Assembly (NCBI GenBank): GCA_029570205.1
Contig: JAKQSI010000032.1
Location: forward strand, 47,288 to 111,287
Direction: 5' to 3'
Origin: Candidatus Omnitrophota bacterium
GTDB lineage: Bacteria; Hinthialibacterota; Hinthialibacteria; Hinthialibacterales; JAKPRU01
Length of the DNA stretch: 64,000 nt
Positions within the stretch are counted from its first letter, which is position 1. Each line of letters begins with the position of its first letter. The notes below the pieces were generated by a model, which was not told the DNA's origin, ran no database searches, and saw only the letters and a program-made list of their open reading frames with translations. Made by a program: the position numbers and the translations under genes. This document shows positions 55,801 to 63,449 of the stretch, one piece after another.

Positions 55801-56193
55801 CTCATGCTGGTTCCCTGCAAGAGCGGTCGTGAAGCCTGTTTTCTGGCGGCCGTGTTGAATTCCTCGCCCAGTTTGCTTGTGATCCGTTCCTACTCAGTCT
55901 CCACCTCGACCTCAACGCACGTATTGGAAAATATCACTGTACCGCAATACGATCCCTCTTGTGAGAATCACCAGCGCATTGCATTGCTGTCGAGGCGCTG
56001 CCATGATGCTGCCGCCCAGGGTGACTCGGACACTATTGCCGCACTGGAGTCCGAGATCGACCGCGCCGCGGCACGAATCTGGGGTATCACCGATAATGAA
56101 CTCCGTGCCATTCAGGATGCTTTCCTGGAATTGCCCCAGCCGGAAAGCGACAATCCGGGGAATGATGAAATGGAAGATGAGGATGAAGAATGA
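52879..56193 (+). CDS. Type IIG/Eco57I-like single-chain restriction-modification protein
   Basis: This 1104-residue protein combines nuclease, methyltransferase and target recognition. The N-terminus has a D-ExK-like site (D66 in GGRLDSKYGG and E75-x-K77 in VVIEYK). The SAM motif is DPACGSGTFL (403-412), the catalytic motif is NPPW (604-607), and a specificity domain follows to ~1060 with an acidic tail. In known Type IIG enzymes one chain both cuts and methylates. A BREX PglX-type methyltransferase is an alternative but no BREX genes are nearby. The stop overlaps the next gene's ATG by 4 nt. Confidence 0.83.
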   Translation: MPMNIEGLIEEHAKSMAEGMLNAAGWAQSEEDIRHACNSLIDKFVKKAGLEVRGWHEYGLAGGRLDSKYGGVVIEYKFPGGSGKLTEDPNSPAVKAVVEQIKRRFEDLNTEEHVALERIFGVGCDGETIIFVRHSGKQFEIGSPQRVTAYTIQRLLRALISVGARGVSFTPENLALYFGSENKIAQDGIQCFYDVVHKTDNPKALTFFRQWQILYGEVCGYDLHGQNARIRTLGRHYGIDNPNTAELLFAVHTYYAVFIKLLAAGTIASSSRMGLSILKQLVESPTSEDLRGQLRLLEQGGTWSQIGVRNFLEGDLFSWYLDAWEDLCDKAIRGIIRNLDQFDPTTLSVEPSQSRDLLKQLYQQLFPRTVRHDLGEYYTPDWLAELVLDELGYDGNPDKRLLDPACGSGTFLVIAINRVRRWFEEHRFDCGFREDILLKKILSNIIGFDLNPLAVMAARTNYLMAIRDFWPHVAGIDLPVYLCDSIMTPSEYGDLFTGGDNKTRILKTCAGDFVIPNEIAKNREIIGRYADILESCIRDRYSPDEFLKTCRTKGVPTIETDIHKQLYGQMQALDRDNKNGVWARIIKNAFAPLFVGKVDYVAGNPPWVNWESLPDGYRQSTAPLWQEYDLFRHKGYRAKLGAGKDDLSILMTYVAHDVYLADGGRLGFVITQSLFKTVGGGEGFRTLQYKKNGKTFYLAPVVVHDLSDFQPFEKATNRTAVIVVKKTRRRFKYPVRYITWWKSKSGRISPDMPLEEVLKNTVRKEFGAQPINADRLTSPWLTAPKRALPGIRKVIGTSDYKAYAGCCTWLNGCFWVRILYVKPNGELLIENLNRVGKIKVEQHQVAVEPDLVYPLLRGRDVRRWCAEPSAHIILTNLTDRLAGIPESVMKIKYPKTYSYLRRFEGDPKNPEWGTLRGRSGYRKYFKPTDPFYSIYNVGPYTMARWKVVWREQSALFQAAAIDGEDKRPIIPDHKLMLVPCKSGREACFLAAVLNSSPSLLVIRSYSVSTSTSTHVLENITVPQYDPSCENHQRIALLSRRCHDAAAQGDSDTIAALESEIDRAAARIWGITDNELRAIQDAFLELPQPESDNPGNDEMEDEDEE

Positions 56194-57275
56194 ATCGACC
56201 GTTAATCGTCTGGTATATTTCGGGGCATGGATTCGGACATGCAACCCGCGCCTGTGGCGCCATTCAGGAAGTCCCTCCTGAGATCGACATTGAGATCGTA
56301 ACCAGCGTTCCCCGTTGGCTTTTTGATTGCTCTCTGCATCGCCCGTTCACCTATCGGGAGATGCTGCACGATCCTGGATTGATTCAACTCGACAGCATTG
56401 AGTTTGATCCCGATGCCACTGCGCAGGTCTGGCGGCAACTGCTCCACGCCTATCCCGATATGGCCGGCCGGGAAGTCGCGCGGTATCAATCCCGCTCCGC
56501 GCTGATTGTGGGAGACATTTCTCCATTCGCAGTCCTTGTCGCCGAACAGTTGGGGACACAAAGTGTCTGCGTGGCGAATTTTTCATGGGACTGGATTCTG
56601 GAACCCACGGCCCGGGATCATGAGGCATTGCAGGAAATCCGGTTGGAGATCCACGAAATCTACCGTCGGTGTGGACTCTTGCTGCGGACACCGTTCCACG
56701 GCGGTCTGACGGCTTTTCAAAATGTGCGCGATGTCGGCATGGTGGTTCGACGTCCGACTCTCAGCCGGGAAGAAATGCGGAAGCATTTTGGTTTCCCATC
56801 TGACTGTCCGATTGTCCTCATCAGTTTCGGCGGTCATGACCAGGATGGTGTGACACCGGAAATCCTTGCGGGATATCCCGATTTCCTGTTTATCCGTGTC
56901 GGGAAAGAATGCAATGTCTCCAATTACCGCGCGTTTACGCCGGAGACTTACCACCCTGACCTGGTTGCTGCAAGCGACATCGTATTTGGAAAACTGGGGT
57001 ACGGCATTGTAGCCGAGTCGCTTGCAGCAGGTACCGATCTTCTGCACCTGGAACGACATGGATTCCCCGAACATGGTGTTTTCCTGGAGGAATTGCCCGA
57101 TTTCATCCATCTGCAAGAGATTTCGCGGGATGATTTTCGCGCGGGGAACTGGGATGTTTTGCGGGACCTTGCGGCCCGGAGAAAGACACGCCCGCCTGAA
57201 AGTCCGTATACCAACCTGAACGGTGGGGCGGAAGTTGCGGGAATTCTGTGTGAATTGTTGGAGTGGGGAGATTGA
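56190..57275 (+). CDS. Glycosyltransferase-like protein (L-arabinokinase N-domain type)
   Basis: This 361-residue cytoplasmic protein resembles GT-B glycosyltransferases and the N-terminal domain of plant-type L-arabinokinases. It starts WYISGHGFGHATRA, has CVANFSWDWILEP and VLISFGGHDQDG in the middle, and a C-terminal KLGYGIVAESLAAGTDLL donor-binding region. The function is unknown. Its ATG overlaps the Type IIG stop (ATGA), so it appears translationally coupled to an unrelated defence gene, which is unexpected. The PHP-domain gene follows 116 nt later. Confidence 0.68.
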   Translation: MNRPLIVWYISGHGFGHATRACGAIQEVPPEIDIEIVTSVPRWLFDCSLHRPFTYREMLHDPGLIQLDSIEFDPDATAQVWRQLLHAYPDMAGREVARYQSRSALIVGDISPFAVLVAEQLGTQSVCVANFSWDWILEPTARDHEALQEIRLEIHEIYRRCGLLLRTPFHGGLTAFQNVRDVGMVVRRPTLSREEMRKHFGFPSDCPIVLISFGGHDQDGVTPEILAGYPDFLFIRVGKECNVSNYRAFTPETYHPDLVAASDIVFGKLGYGIVAESLAAGTDLLHLERHGFPEHGVFLEELPDFIHLQEISRDDFRAGNWDVLRDLAARRKTRPPESPYTNLNGGAEVAGILCELLEWGD

Positions 57276-57288
57276 GTGAAGTTTCTTC

Positions 57289-57353
57289 GGCAGGCACGGA
57301 GGCCTGCCCTACTATGAAATGGGGTCGCAGGGGCAACCCTCTGCGGTTGCCCC
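57289..57353. repeat. Two adjacent hairpins between glycosyltransferase and PHP genes
   Basis: GGCAGGC-ACGGAG-GCCTGCC (57289-57308) belongs to the same family as the terminal tandem array. It is followed by a perfect 9-bp hairpin GGGGCAACC-CTCTGC-GGTTGCCCC (57330-57353). Both are in the mRNA leader of the PHP gene. Confidence 0.75.
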
Positions 57354-57391
57354 TTGATTGCCGGTGTAAATCCGATATAAGCAGAGTCCTT

Positions 57392-58978
57392 ATGCAGAGC
57401 CGCGTATTGCTACATTGTTCCGATACACTGACCCTGGCAGAAGACAAGTCCATTCGGATTTTCCATTTCGAAGTTCCCCCTGAAACACAGGCCCTTGCGC
57501 TCGATCTTCAATACTCTCCTATTCACGCGGATGACCCGGAAAGTGTCCGCTGGGTAATTCAACATTCTCTCGATGTTTATTTCTGTGGCAATGTCCCGGA
57601 TGAGGTATACATAAGGAAATCTCCCGAAGAGAAAAAGGAGATATTTGACTGGGTTTTCAAGAACACGCGCAATTACCTGTTTTTCGCGGTGTTTGATCCG
57701 GGGGGGAATTTTCGGGGCTATTGGGATCGTAACCATAAAGAGGACCCGAAACGTGTAGTTCTTTTCGCCGGATCTCGCGAGCGAGGATTCATCGGCGGGG
57801 AAATCTCCGCCGGGCAGTGGCGTTTGGAATTGGAAATTCATAAGATCGTTACCGAGTCATGCGAATTTTCCCTGAATGTTGAATCCGTCCCCGTCCCCGA
57901 AACCGCTCCAACGCCGAAAAGGGATTATATCCCGAAGGAGAAAACCGGTGGTTCCGGTTGGTTTCGGGGCGAGTTGCACTTGCACACGAATCACAGCGAT
58001 GGCCTTCGGTCCCTTGCGGAGATGGCCGAATCGGCCCGCAGGACGGGATTGGATTTTATTGCTCTGACCGACCACAATGGAACCGCCGGGTTGGTGGAGA
58101 TTTCGGATGATCTTCCGCTCACGGTGATTCCCGGTCTTGAGTTCACGACCTTCCAGGGCCATGCCACTGCGCTGGGGGTTTGGGATTACATTCCCTGGAC
58201 CGAGGAAGGGATTCCGCGTGATCCGTCGGAGTTGGCCGAGGATGTGAAGCGGCAGGGTGGCCTGTTTTGTGTTGCCCATGCAAACATCCTGGGCGATCCG
58301 ATCTGCCCCGGTTGCCGGTGGGTTGACGACCGCCTTCAGGCCGCGTCGGTGGATCTGCTCGAAGTATGGCATGGTGAATATGAGCGAGAGGCAATCGGGA
58401 ATATCAAGAATCTGCTGCTTTGGCAGGCACTTTTGCGAGAGGGTTACCGTGTGGTTGCGGTGGCGGGCGGTGATTTGCATGACCTGTTCGAGAATCAGTT
58501 CAAACCGGATACGGCCTTCACCGTGGTTTATGCGGAGAGTGACGCGCGGGAGCATCTGCTTGAGGGCCTTCGGCGCGGCCATGTCTATATCAGCAGCGGG
58601 CCGACGGTCGATCTCTATATCCAGGGCAACGAACCGCCCGCACATATCGGAGACGAAGTTGAACTCCTGGAGGGATCCACGTATACGCTGCGGCTTACCG
58701 CTCAGAATGTCGGAGCGGGAGGCTATGTCCGCCTATTTCGGGGAGACAATGTTCTGATCGAAATGCCGCTTTCCTCGACCAGGGACAGCCGACTTGCTTT
58801 CCGATTTCTTGCCGAAAAAGAGGAAACGTACTTTCGGGCCGAGATCTATCGGTATGCCAGACCGCGCGATCAGCTGCTGGCTCTCACCAACCCGGTGTAT
58901 GTGGGAACCCGCCCCCACGTGGTTTTTCGTATTGTCGATGGATCAGAGAATCCAGTGGAACAGGATATTGAGGAGTAG
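57392..58978 (+). CDS. CehA/McbA-family PHP-domain metallohydrolase
   Basis: This 528-residue protein has an N-terminal beta-rich domain (~1-190). A PHP domain follows: GELHLHTNHSDGL (~201-213), FIALTDHNG, TVIPGLEFTTFQGHATAL, and AHANILGDP, with DLHDLF near the end of the site. CehA/McbA members hydrolyse carbaryl-like carbamates or phosphoesters; most are of unknown substrate. The start at ATG 57392 has a poor ribosome site, and the frame is open back to 57263. A C-terminal Ig-like domain follows. It is cytoplasmic or loosely attached: no signal peptide is seen. Confidence 0.8.
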   Translation: MQSRVLLHCSDTLTLAEDKSIRIFHFEVPPETQALALDLQYSPIHADDPESVRWVIQHSLDVYFCGNVPDEVYIRKSPEEKKEIFDWVFKNTRNYLFFAVFDPGGNFRGYWDRNHKEDPKRVVLFAGSRERGFIGGEISAGQWRLELEIHKIVTESCEFSLNVESVPVPETAPTPKRDYIPKEKTGGSGWFRGELHLHTNHSDGLRSLAEMAESARRTGLDFIALTDHNGTAGLVEISDDLPLTVIPGLEFTTFQGHATALGVWDYIPWTEEGIPRDPSELAEDVKRQGGLFCVAHANILGDPICPGCRWVDDRLQAASVDLLEVWHGEYEREAIGNIKNLLLWQALLREGYRVVAVAGGDLHDLFENQFKPDTAFTVVYAESDAREHLLEGLRRGHVYISSGPTVDLYIQGNEPPAHIGDEVELLEGSTYTLRLTAQNVGAGGYVRLFRGDNVLIEMPLSSTRDSRLAFRFLAEKEETYFRAEIYRYARPRDQLLALTNPVYVGTRPHVVFRIVDGSENPVEQDIEE

Positions 58979-59431
58979 GCATCCGTATACACCCGCCAGG
59001 ATATCATCAATCACAATCCCCCAACCGCCGTGCAGACTCTGGAGAGCGCGCGCAGGGGGTGGTTTGACAACATCCAGGATGCGGAAGACAAAAAAGGCAG
59101 CGATGGCGGGAATCCACCCGGCAGGCATGCAGTACACAGTCACCAGATAGCCCGCAAATTCATCAATGGTGACTCGTCCATCATCTTTTACACCGTAATG
59201 TTTTTCGGCGATCTCCGCTGTGAATACGGCAACGGCGATCACGATCAATAGAAGGATTGAGCCGGAGAGCCAATTCTGCGTTGTGAGAGCGTTTGGAAAG
59301 AGGAAACGGTGAAGGAGAAGAATCACGGTGGAGCCGCAAGTTCCCGAAATCGGCAGATACCCGCTTCCGAGTCCGGTAGCGACGGTCAACACGGCAATTT
59401 TCCCGGAGGTCGCCATGACGGATTTTGTCAC
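58943..59431 (-). CDS. pgpA: Phosphatidylglycerophosphatase A
   Basis: PgpA removes a phosphate from phosphatidylglycerophosphate to make phosphatidylglycerol. The 162-residue membrane protein has ATGLGSGYLPISGTCGS (N-terminus), DDGRVTIDEFAGYL (~81-94), and RILDVVKPPPAR (~117-128), all diagnostic. The start is GTG 59431, overlapping the rimO stop by 4 nt (GTGA) with GAGG 7 nt before. An ATG at 59416 lacks a ribosome site. Its 3' end overlaps the convergent PHP gene by 36 nt. Confidence 0.88.
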   Translation of the reverse strand: MTKSVMATSGKIAVLTVATGLGSGYLPISGTCGSTVILLLHRFLFPNALTTQNWLSGSILLLIVIAVAVFTAEIAEKHYGVKDDGRVTIDEFAGYLVTVYCMPAGWIPAIAAFFVFRILDVVKPPPARALQSLHGGWGIVIDDILAGVYGCLLLNILFHWIL

Positions 59432-60810
59432 TCGGTTTCCTCACTCTTGCTCTTGCCGCGGACGGATTCGATCCGTGTTCCATACAGGTTGTCTTCGTCC
59501 GCATCGGTAATGCGGACCCGAACAAATCGCCCGGGCCGCAATCGCCTGCCCTGCACCCGGACGCGACCATCCACATCGGGAGCCTGTCCTTCCCATCGTC
59601 CCCAGAAATACCGGGGGTCTTCCGTATCTTCATGGTCCACCAGAACGCGAAGAACACTGCCGACCTGTCTTTTGTGTCGTTTGAGGGCCTGTTCGGCGGC
59701 CCAGTCGAGCAGGTATTCGTATCGTTCCCGGATCACCTCTTCCGGAACCTCATTCGGCAGATCAACGGATGGGGTTCCTTCTTCCCTGGAGTAGGGAAAC
59801 ACGCCGACACGGTCGAACCTGGTCCGTTCCAGGAATTTCATCAGGTTCTCAAAATGCGCTTCGGTCTCTCCCGGAAAGCCGACAATCACGGATGTACGGA
59901 TGGAAATCCCACGGCGGGCCTCACGAAGTCGGTCGATGGTTCGTGTCAAATGGTCCAGACTGCTGCCCCGCCGCATGGCGGAAAGGATCTCCGAATCACC
60001 GTGCTGCACCGGCAGATCGATATACGCGCAAAGTTTCCGGCTTTCACCGAAATGATGGATGAGGCGGCTGTCTACGAGGGTGGGGTAGGTATACATCAAA
60101 CGGATCCATTCGAGACCCTTGATGTCTTCCATGGCTTTCAGCAGATCGACCAGGCGGAACTCGCCATAGAGATCGAAGCCATAGGACGTTGTGTCCTGGG
60201 CGATGACCACGAGTTCTCTTGCGCCACCCCTCACCAATGCGCGCGTTTCCGCAAGGATTTCCTCCATGGGACGGCTGCGCAGTTTCCCACGGATTCTCGG
60301 GATGGTGCAGAAGGAACACTGATGGAAACAGCCGTCGGAAATTTGCAAATACGCCACGTGTGATGGGGTTGCCAGCAAACGGGGCGGAAATGAATCGACA
60401 CACCGATATTCTCCGTTCTTTGGTAAATCCAGGAGACTGCGAACGACCTCAGAAATCGATTCCTGCTCGGACAGGTCCAACGCGGCATCCACTCGCGGGA
60501 CACGGGCAAGCAATTCCTCTCGGTTGTCCTGCACCATGCAGCCGGTTACGATCACTCGTTGTCGCGGATAACGGAGCTTCTGGGCCAGCTGTTCCAGAAT
60601 CACCGAATAGGATTCTTCGCGGGCAGCCTTGATAAATCCGCACGTGTTCACAATCAGCACATCTGCCAATTCGGGGTCATCCACCAGGACCAGCCCGGAC
60701 AGCGCGAGGGAAGCCATCATTTTCTCGCTGTCGACCAGATTTTTCGGACAACCCAGGGAAATCAGATGGAACGACACAAGACGATTCCGGGTATGAAGAT
60801 GCGTACTCAT
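59428..60810 (-). CDS. rimO: Ribosomal protein S12 methylthiotransferase
   Basis: RimO adds a methylthio group to an aspartate of ribosomal protein S12. The 460-residue protein has the N-terminal cluster cysteines C21, C57 and C91, the radical SAM motif CFHQCSFC (C161, C165, C168), and a C-terminal TRAM domain. The segments LISLGCPKNLVDSE and HVAYLQISDGC are diagnostic of RimO over MiaB. pgpA follows with a 4-nt overlap, a common pair. The start is ATG 60810. Confidence 0.93.
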   Translation of the reverse strand: MSTHLHTRNRLVSFHLISLGCPKNLVDSEKMMASLALSGLVLVDDPELADVLIVNTCGFIKAAREESYSVILEQLAQKLRYPRQRVIVTGCMVQDNREELLARVPRVDAALDLSEQESISEVVRSLLDLPKNGEYRCVDSFPPRLLATPSHVAYLQISDGCFHQCSFCTIPRIRGKLRSRPMEEILAETRALVRGGARELVVIAQDTTSYGFDLYGEFRLVDLLKAMEDIKGLEWIRLMYTYPTLVDSRLIHHFGESRKLCAYIDLPVQHGDSEILSAMRRGSSLDHLTRTIDRLREARRGISIRTSVIVGFPGETEAHFENLMKFLERTRFDRVGVFPYSREEGTPSVDLPNEVPEEVIRERYEYLLDWAAEQALKRHKRQVGSVLRVLVDHEDTEDPRYFWGRWEGQAPDVDGRVRVQGRRLRPGRFVRVRITDADEDNLYGTRIESVRGKSKSEETE

Positions 60811-61004
60811 GATGTTGATAATCCCAATGTATTACTGGTCCCAGTATATCATCCGGTATCCGGCAATCCACGGGTCGTCCGGCAGCGATCATTTATCGTT
60901 CCGATTTCGTTTGCCGGACTTTGTGAGGACACTCTCTCTGGCTAGGATAAGAATAGAACCTGTTGTTCGGCAGCGTTCCGGAAGGAATTCTGCTCAAAAA
61001 TCCG

Positions 61005-61808
61005 ATGGATGATTCCAGACAAGCTATGTCAGGAATGGACATTTCACGTGTTTTGGAAGAATGGCCCTACGAGCCTGATCGAATCACGGTGCGCAAGATC
61101 ACCGGGGAAGACGGTCGGAAGAAGGTCCAGATGCGTCTGGATTTGGGTCTGCTTCAAATGGAGGATACGGGGCGCCCGGACGGCCAACGTCCGTACGGAT
61201 TTGACTCGCTTTTGGAATACCATGAAAATCGGCGCAAACTGCACATCCTGGAGCGCGGCTCCGATGCCACATTCCGATTGGGGGCGGAAGAGTGCAACCA
61301 ATTGCGCAATGAGGCCCTTCAGTATTACTACCGATATCTCAGCCTGTTCCATTTGGAGGATTACGAGGGAGTCGAGCGAGATACCGACAGAAGCCTGCGG
61401 TTGTTCAACCTGATCGGCAAGTATGCGGAAACGGAGGAGGATCGACTTTCCATGGAGCGGTATCGTCCTTATGTTCTTATGATGGGCGCGCGGGCGAAGG
61501 CAAACCTGGCCTTACGTCGGAACCGTCCCATCGAATCGCTGCATTTTATCGAAGATGCGATTGAAAACATTCGCCAATTCCTTCGCAAGAACAATCGGGA
61601 AGAGTACTTTGAGCAATCCGGCGAGGTCCTGTATCTGCAGGAATTGGCGGCGGAGATCAAGCAGGTGATTCCCCACGATCCGCGCGAGGATCTTCGTCGA
61701 AAAATGAAGCAGGCGGTGGATCAGGAAGATTACGAACTGGCTGCGCGACTTCGCGACGAGATTCGCGAGCTCGAAGGAAGCAACGTCGGAGAAAAGCGGG
61801 AACGATAA
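61005..61808 (+). CDS. UvrB/UvrC-motif protein
   Basis: This 267-residue protein carries a C-terminal UVR motif (DLRRKMKQAVDQEDYELAARLRDE, split across ~228-255). UVR motifs mediate UvrB-UvrC contact and also occur in McsA/ClpC-type regulators. The N-terminal ~220 residues are mostly helical (GARAKANLALRRNR), with no zinc fingers. Similar UVR-tailed proteins occur in several uncultured phyla and lack known function. ATG 61005 is chosen; a GGAAGGAA lies ~17 nt before, which is long. A second in-frame ATG at 61026 is possible. Confidence 0.65.
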   Translation: MDDSRQAMSGMDISRVLEEWPYEPDRITVRKITGEDGRKKVQMRLDLGLLQMEDTGRPDGQRPYGFDSLLEYHENRRKLHILERGSDATFRLGAEECNQLRNEALQYYYRYLSLFHLEDYEGVERDTDRSLRLFNLIGKYAETEEDRLSMERYRPYVLMMGARAKANLALRRNRPIESLHFIEDAIENIRQFLRKNNREEYFEQSGEVLYLQELAAEIKQVIPHDPREDLRRKMKQAVDQEDYELAARLRDEIRELEGSNVGEKRER

Positions 61809-61872
61809 GCCCGTCTGTGGACTGCATCCACGGCTACCCTCATTCACCGCAGGTCTGCGTTGGCCCAAAAGC

Positions 61873-62427
61873 CTAAATGAACTCCCGAAACAGTTCTGCC
61901 CTTGGAGCGGGGATGACCACTTGGCTGACCAGTAGACCCTTGCCCGAGGCGATTTCAACGCCCGCATGGACCGCCGCGCGAACGGCATCCACATCCCCGG
62001 TTACCTGAAAAAATCCTTTGCCGCCGACGGCCATGGCCAGATGGATGCGGAATAAATCGACATCGCCTGCTTTGACCGCCGCATCCGCCGACTCAATGGC
62101 GGAGGAGGCCGAGAAGGTCTCTACGATACCCAGGGCGCGGGGGCGGTCGGGACGCAACTCCACCGTGGTGGAGATGGCCGGGAATACCTGCGGATGCACG
62201 TTCGGAATAATCAGCGAGTCGATCACCGAGGCCGGACAAACCGCCAGTCCCGCTTCCACACTCGCCTCCACTGCGGCCACATCGCCCCGCACAATCACGA
62301 CATACTTCCCAGAACAGATTGTCCGAGCCAGCACCAACACCACCCCGGCCTCTTTCAGCATCGCGTCTTCCGCCTGAAATCCCATTCCGATGCTGGAGAG
62401 TTCCACCATCCCGATCGCTTCCGGCAT
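61873..62427 (-). CDS. PduT-like tandem BMC-domain shell protein
   Basis: This 184-residue protein has two BMC domains in tandem: residues ~4-90 (AIGMVELSSIGMGFQAEDAML) and ~95-180 (ALGIVETFSASSAIESADAA). Tandem BMC proteins form trimers in the microcompartment shell. Cys38 in ARTICSGKY coincides with the residue that binds a 4Fe-4S cluster in PduT of Salmonella and Citrobacter, and the length equals PduT. It therefore probably carries electrons across a shell and may pair with the PduS-like protein at 51.4-52.7 kb. GAGGTGAAAC precedes ATG 62427. No other shell genes are in the window. Confidence 0.86.
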   Translation of the reverse strand: MPEAIGMVELSSIGMGFQAEDAMLKEAGVVLVLARTICSGKYVVIVRGDVAAVEASVEAGLAVCPASVIDSLIIPNVHPQVFPAISTTVELRPDRPRALGIVETFSASSAIESADAAVKAGDVDLFRIHLAMAVGGKGFFQVTGDVDAVRAAVHAGVEIASGKGLLVSQVVIPAPRAELFREFI

Positions 62428-62513
62428 GTTTCACCTCATCTTGTTGACAGATTTCTAGGCACAGTATGCCCGACCCATTCAATCCGGCGGAAGTGCGGGC
62501 AGGAGATCCCGGA

Positions 62514-63392
62514 TTATTGCGGGCCGAGAATGGCCTCCACTTGCCGAATCACGTCCGAGCGGCCTTCGTAAAGTTTGTAAACGGCAGTCAACGAGAGTTC
62601 ATAAGTCCGGCCCGCTTCGGGATTCCGAATGAACTGGATGAAATCCCAGGCGGGACAGGTATCCATTTTATCCGGTGTCGGTCCGCCTCCCGATGGGGAA
62701 TGGCAAAGCCGCAACAGCCCATCCGCTTTTTCAAAAATGTAAATCAGAACCATCTTGCCCCGTAACCCGAAATAGAACGGACGCGCATAACGCACCGGCG
62801 AACAAGCCGCATACAGGGTCATTTCTTTCTCATCCTCCCGCGTCGGCTGGAAATCGTCTTTTTCGCTCAAGACGGAACTGTCCCGATTATGGGCCAATGT
62901 ACAGTGCTGATACCAGCGCCAGCCCCGTTCGTTGTTTTCCGGTGTCGGGAAATAGATGCTCTTGTTCTCCGGGGCGAGAATATAGCTGGCCCAGAAAAAT
63001 CCGAGATAGTTGAATCGAAAATCCGTATGGGTCGGGCGGGCGCGGAATTGGAATCGTATCCGGTTCGGTTCTTCCACGCGAAACGAGGTCCACGATTCCA
63101 CTTTCATGTAAGGTGTGGGTGTCTGGTGAAGCGTGGCTGTGCCGTTTTCCATGTTCAATTCCATGGGATGATGCCGGGGTTCGAAAAATCGTTTGTTGTC
63201 TCCCCGTGTCGCTGAGCCATCAAAAATGTGTTCCAGATTCAGTCCGGCGTACGAAGGGACAAATAAGTTTATCGGCTCGTGAATGGACCGCAGATCCCAG
63301 ATTCCATTATACAGGGTGTTATGCTCCCCATCCGCGGTATTGTCGCCGATCTTGCAGGTGATTTCGGAAGTTTTCAGTTCGATGGAGTTCAT
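62514..63392 (-). CDS. Hypothetical protein, beta-rich
   Basis: I do not recognise this 292-residue protein. It lacks a signal peptide and membrane segments and looks beta-rich (GIWDLRSIHEPINLFVPSYAG, FRFNYLGFFWASYI), with a pattern of aromatic residues resembling galactose-mutarotase-like or glycoside-binding folds. It may be a sugar-binding or processing protein, but that is speculation. The ATG at 63392 has a weak ribosome site. It is divergent from the terminal repeat array. Confidence 0.55.
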   Translation of the reverse strand: MNSIELKTSEITCKIGDNTADGEHNTLYNGIWDLRSIHEPINLFVPSYAGLNLEHIFDGSATRGDNKRFFEPRHHPMELNMENGTATLHQTPTPYMKVESWTSFRVEEPNRIRFQFRARPTHTDFRFNYLGFFWASYILAPENKSIYFPTPENNERGWRWYQHCTLAHNRDSSVLSEKDDFQPTREDEKEMTLYAACSPVRYARPFYFGLRGKMVLIYIFEKADGLLRLCHSPSGGGPTPDKMDTCPAWDFIQFIRNPEAGRTYELSLTAVYKLYEGRSDVIRQVEAILGPQ

Positions 63393-63449
63393 TGGGATTT
63401 CTCATAAGGGAGATTTGATCCTGCACAATATATCGGAAATTGGCGATTG

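Noticed and set aside
52879-56193. BREX PglX
   Set aside because: No BrxA/B/C or PglZ-type genes are nearby, and the N-terminal D-ExK site favours Type IIG.
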